6,237 nt of DNA from Rhodospira sp. (GTDB lineage: Bacteria > Pseudomonadota > Alphaproteobacteria > Rhodospirillales > Rhodospirillaceae): assembly GCA_028277295.1 (NCBI GenBank), contig JANQGN010000646.1, positions 1-6,237 of the forward strand, written 5' to 3'. Every line of letters begins with the position of its first letter. The first letter of the stretch is position 1. Shown piece by piece: positions 5,925-6,237 of this stretch. The position numbers and the translations under genes are program-made. The notes under the pieces are model-generated. The model was not told the origin of the DNA. It did no database searches and saw nothing but the letters and a program-made list of their open reading frames with translations.

Positions 5925-6237
5925 CCGCTGCTATCCCGATGCTGGGTCGCGAGCCCGTCCGACTCCGCCGCCCAGCCACACGCAAAGCCCCGAAAGCCGT
6001 TCCGTCCTGGGCCGTTATGCGGTATATCTCTGATCAGGTGGGATGAGAGAATGGCACGGGGCCGGTGGCCCGACGGCTCCTGGCATAGCGCGCGAATCGT
6101 CCGTGCGCGTCGCTTCGTCGGGCGGACACCGCACGTCGGACGGCAGACGAGGACACTGCTCTTGGGGAAATCGGCGCATAGCCCGCGGCCCGACATGCCG
6201 TTCATGACCCCCGGCCACGTCGGGAGCCTGCTTCAGG
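5908..6237. other. Region after ptsP with no recognisable gene
   Basis: These 330 bases hold no gene I recognise on either strand. A plus-strand frame opens with ATG at 6051 (AGGTGGGA 7 bases upstream) and stays open to the window edge for 62 codons, but its product is Arg-rich and resembles no family I know. Minus-strand frames are similar in quality. An AT-leaning patch at 6015-6037 (TATATC at 6023-6028, palindrome CTGATCAG at 6030-6037) could be part of a promoter. CGTGCG (6102-6107) can pair with CGCACG (6130-6135). No T-run marks a terminator for ptsP, and the start of prfA, which often follows ptsP in alphaproteobacteria, is not seen. Confidence 0.6.

Noticed and set aside
5894..6205. 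A 103-codon minus-strand open frame running into the ptsP end
   Set aside because: Arg/Cys-rich translation resembling no family, no clear ribosome binding site, and it overlaps the end of ptsP.
6051..6237. Open plus-strand frame from ATG 6051 to the window edge as a gene
   Set aside because: It has a partial Shine-Dalgarno, but the Arg-rich product is unrecognisable and 62 codons is easily reached by chance at this GC. It is kept only as a note in the region entry.

Overview
The window is a GC-rich, gene-dense stretch of what looks like an alphaproteobacterial chromosome. It resembles the Rhodospirillales or purple non-sulfur group. That placement is inferred from the high GC content, the ubiG gene divergent from lysC-ptsP, and the protein sequences; no search was run. 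It carries four complete protein genes, all housekeeping or regulatory. I see no mobile element, CRISPR array, phage gene, tRNA or rRNA.

Layout: 1-155 is non-coding, with a REP-like inverted-repeat element at 2-66. ubiG (ubiquinone O-methyltransferase) lies on the minus strand at 156-935. A 325-base divergent intergenic region (936-1260) separates it from lysC and holds a possible ubiG promoter and two tandem dyads. Three plus-strand genes then probably form one transcription unit. These are lysC (aspartate kinase, 1261-2493), an FMN-dependent nitronate monooxygenase/FabK-type oxidoreductase (2549-3643) and ptsP (enzyme I of the nitrogen PTS, 3643-5907). The last two overlap by one base (TGATG). 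The final 330 bases (5908-6237) hold no gene I can recognise.

How they fit together: LysC commits aspartate to lysine, threonine and methionine synthesis and is feedback-controlled through its ACT domains. PtsP is the nitrogen-sensing entry point of the PTS-Ntr phosphorelay. A lysC-ptsP neighbourhood beside a divergent ubiG is familiar in alphaproteobacteria. The less usual points are the flavin oxidoreductase between lysC and ptsP and the absence of prfA directly after ptsP.

No clearly novel system is visible. The points most worth a second look are a possible internal translation start in lysC that would give a separate regulatory subunit, a dense G-run motif at the 5' end of ubiG, mutually exclusive hairpins at the left edge, dyads in the lysC leader, and a 13-bp tandem duplication at the ptsP stop codon.
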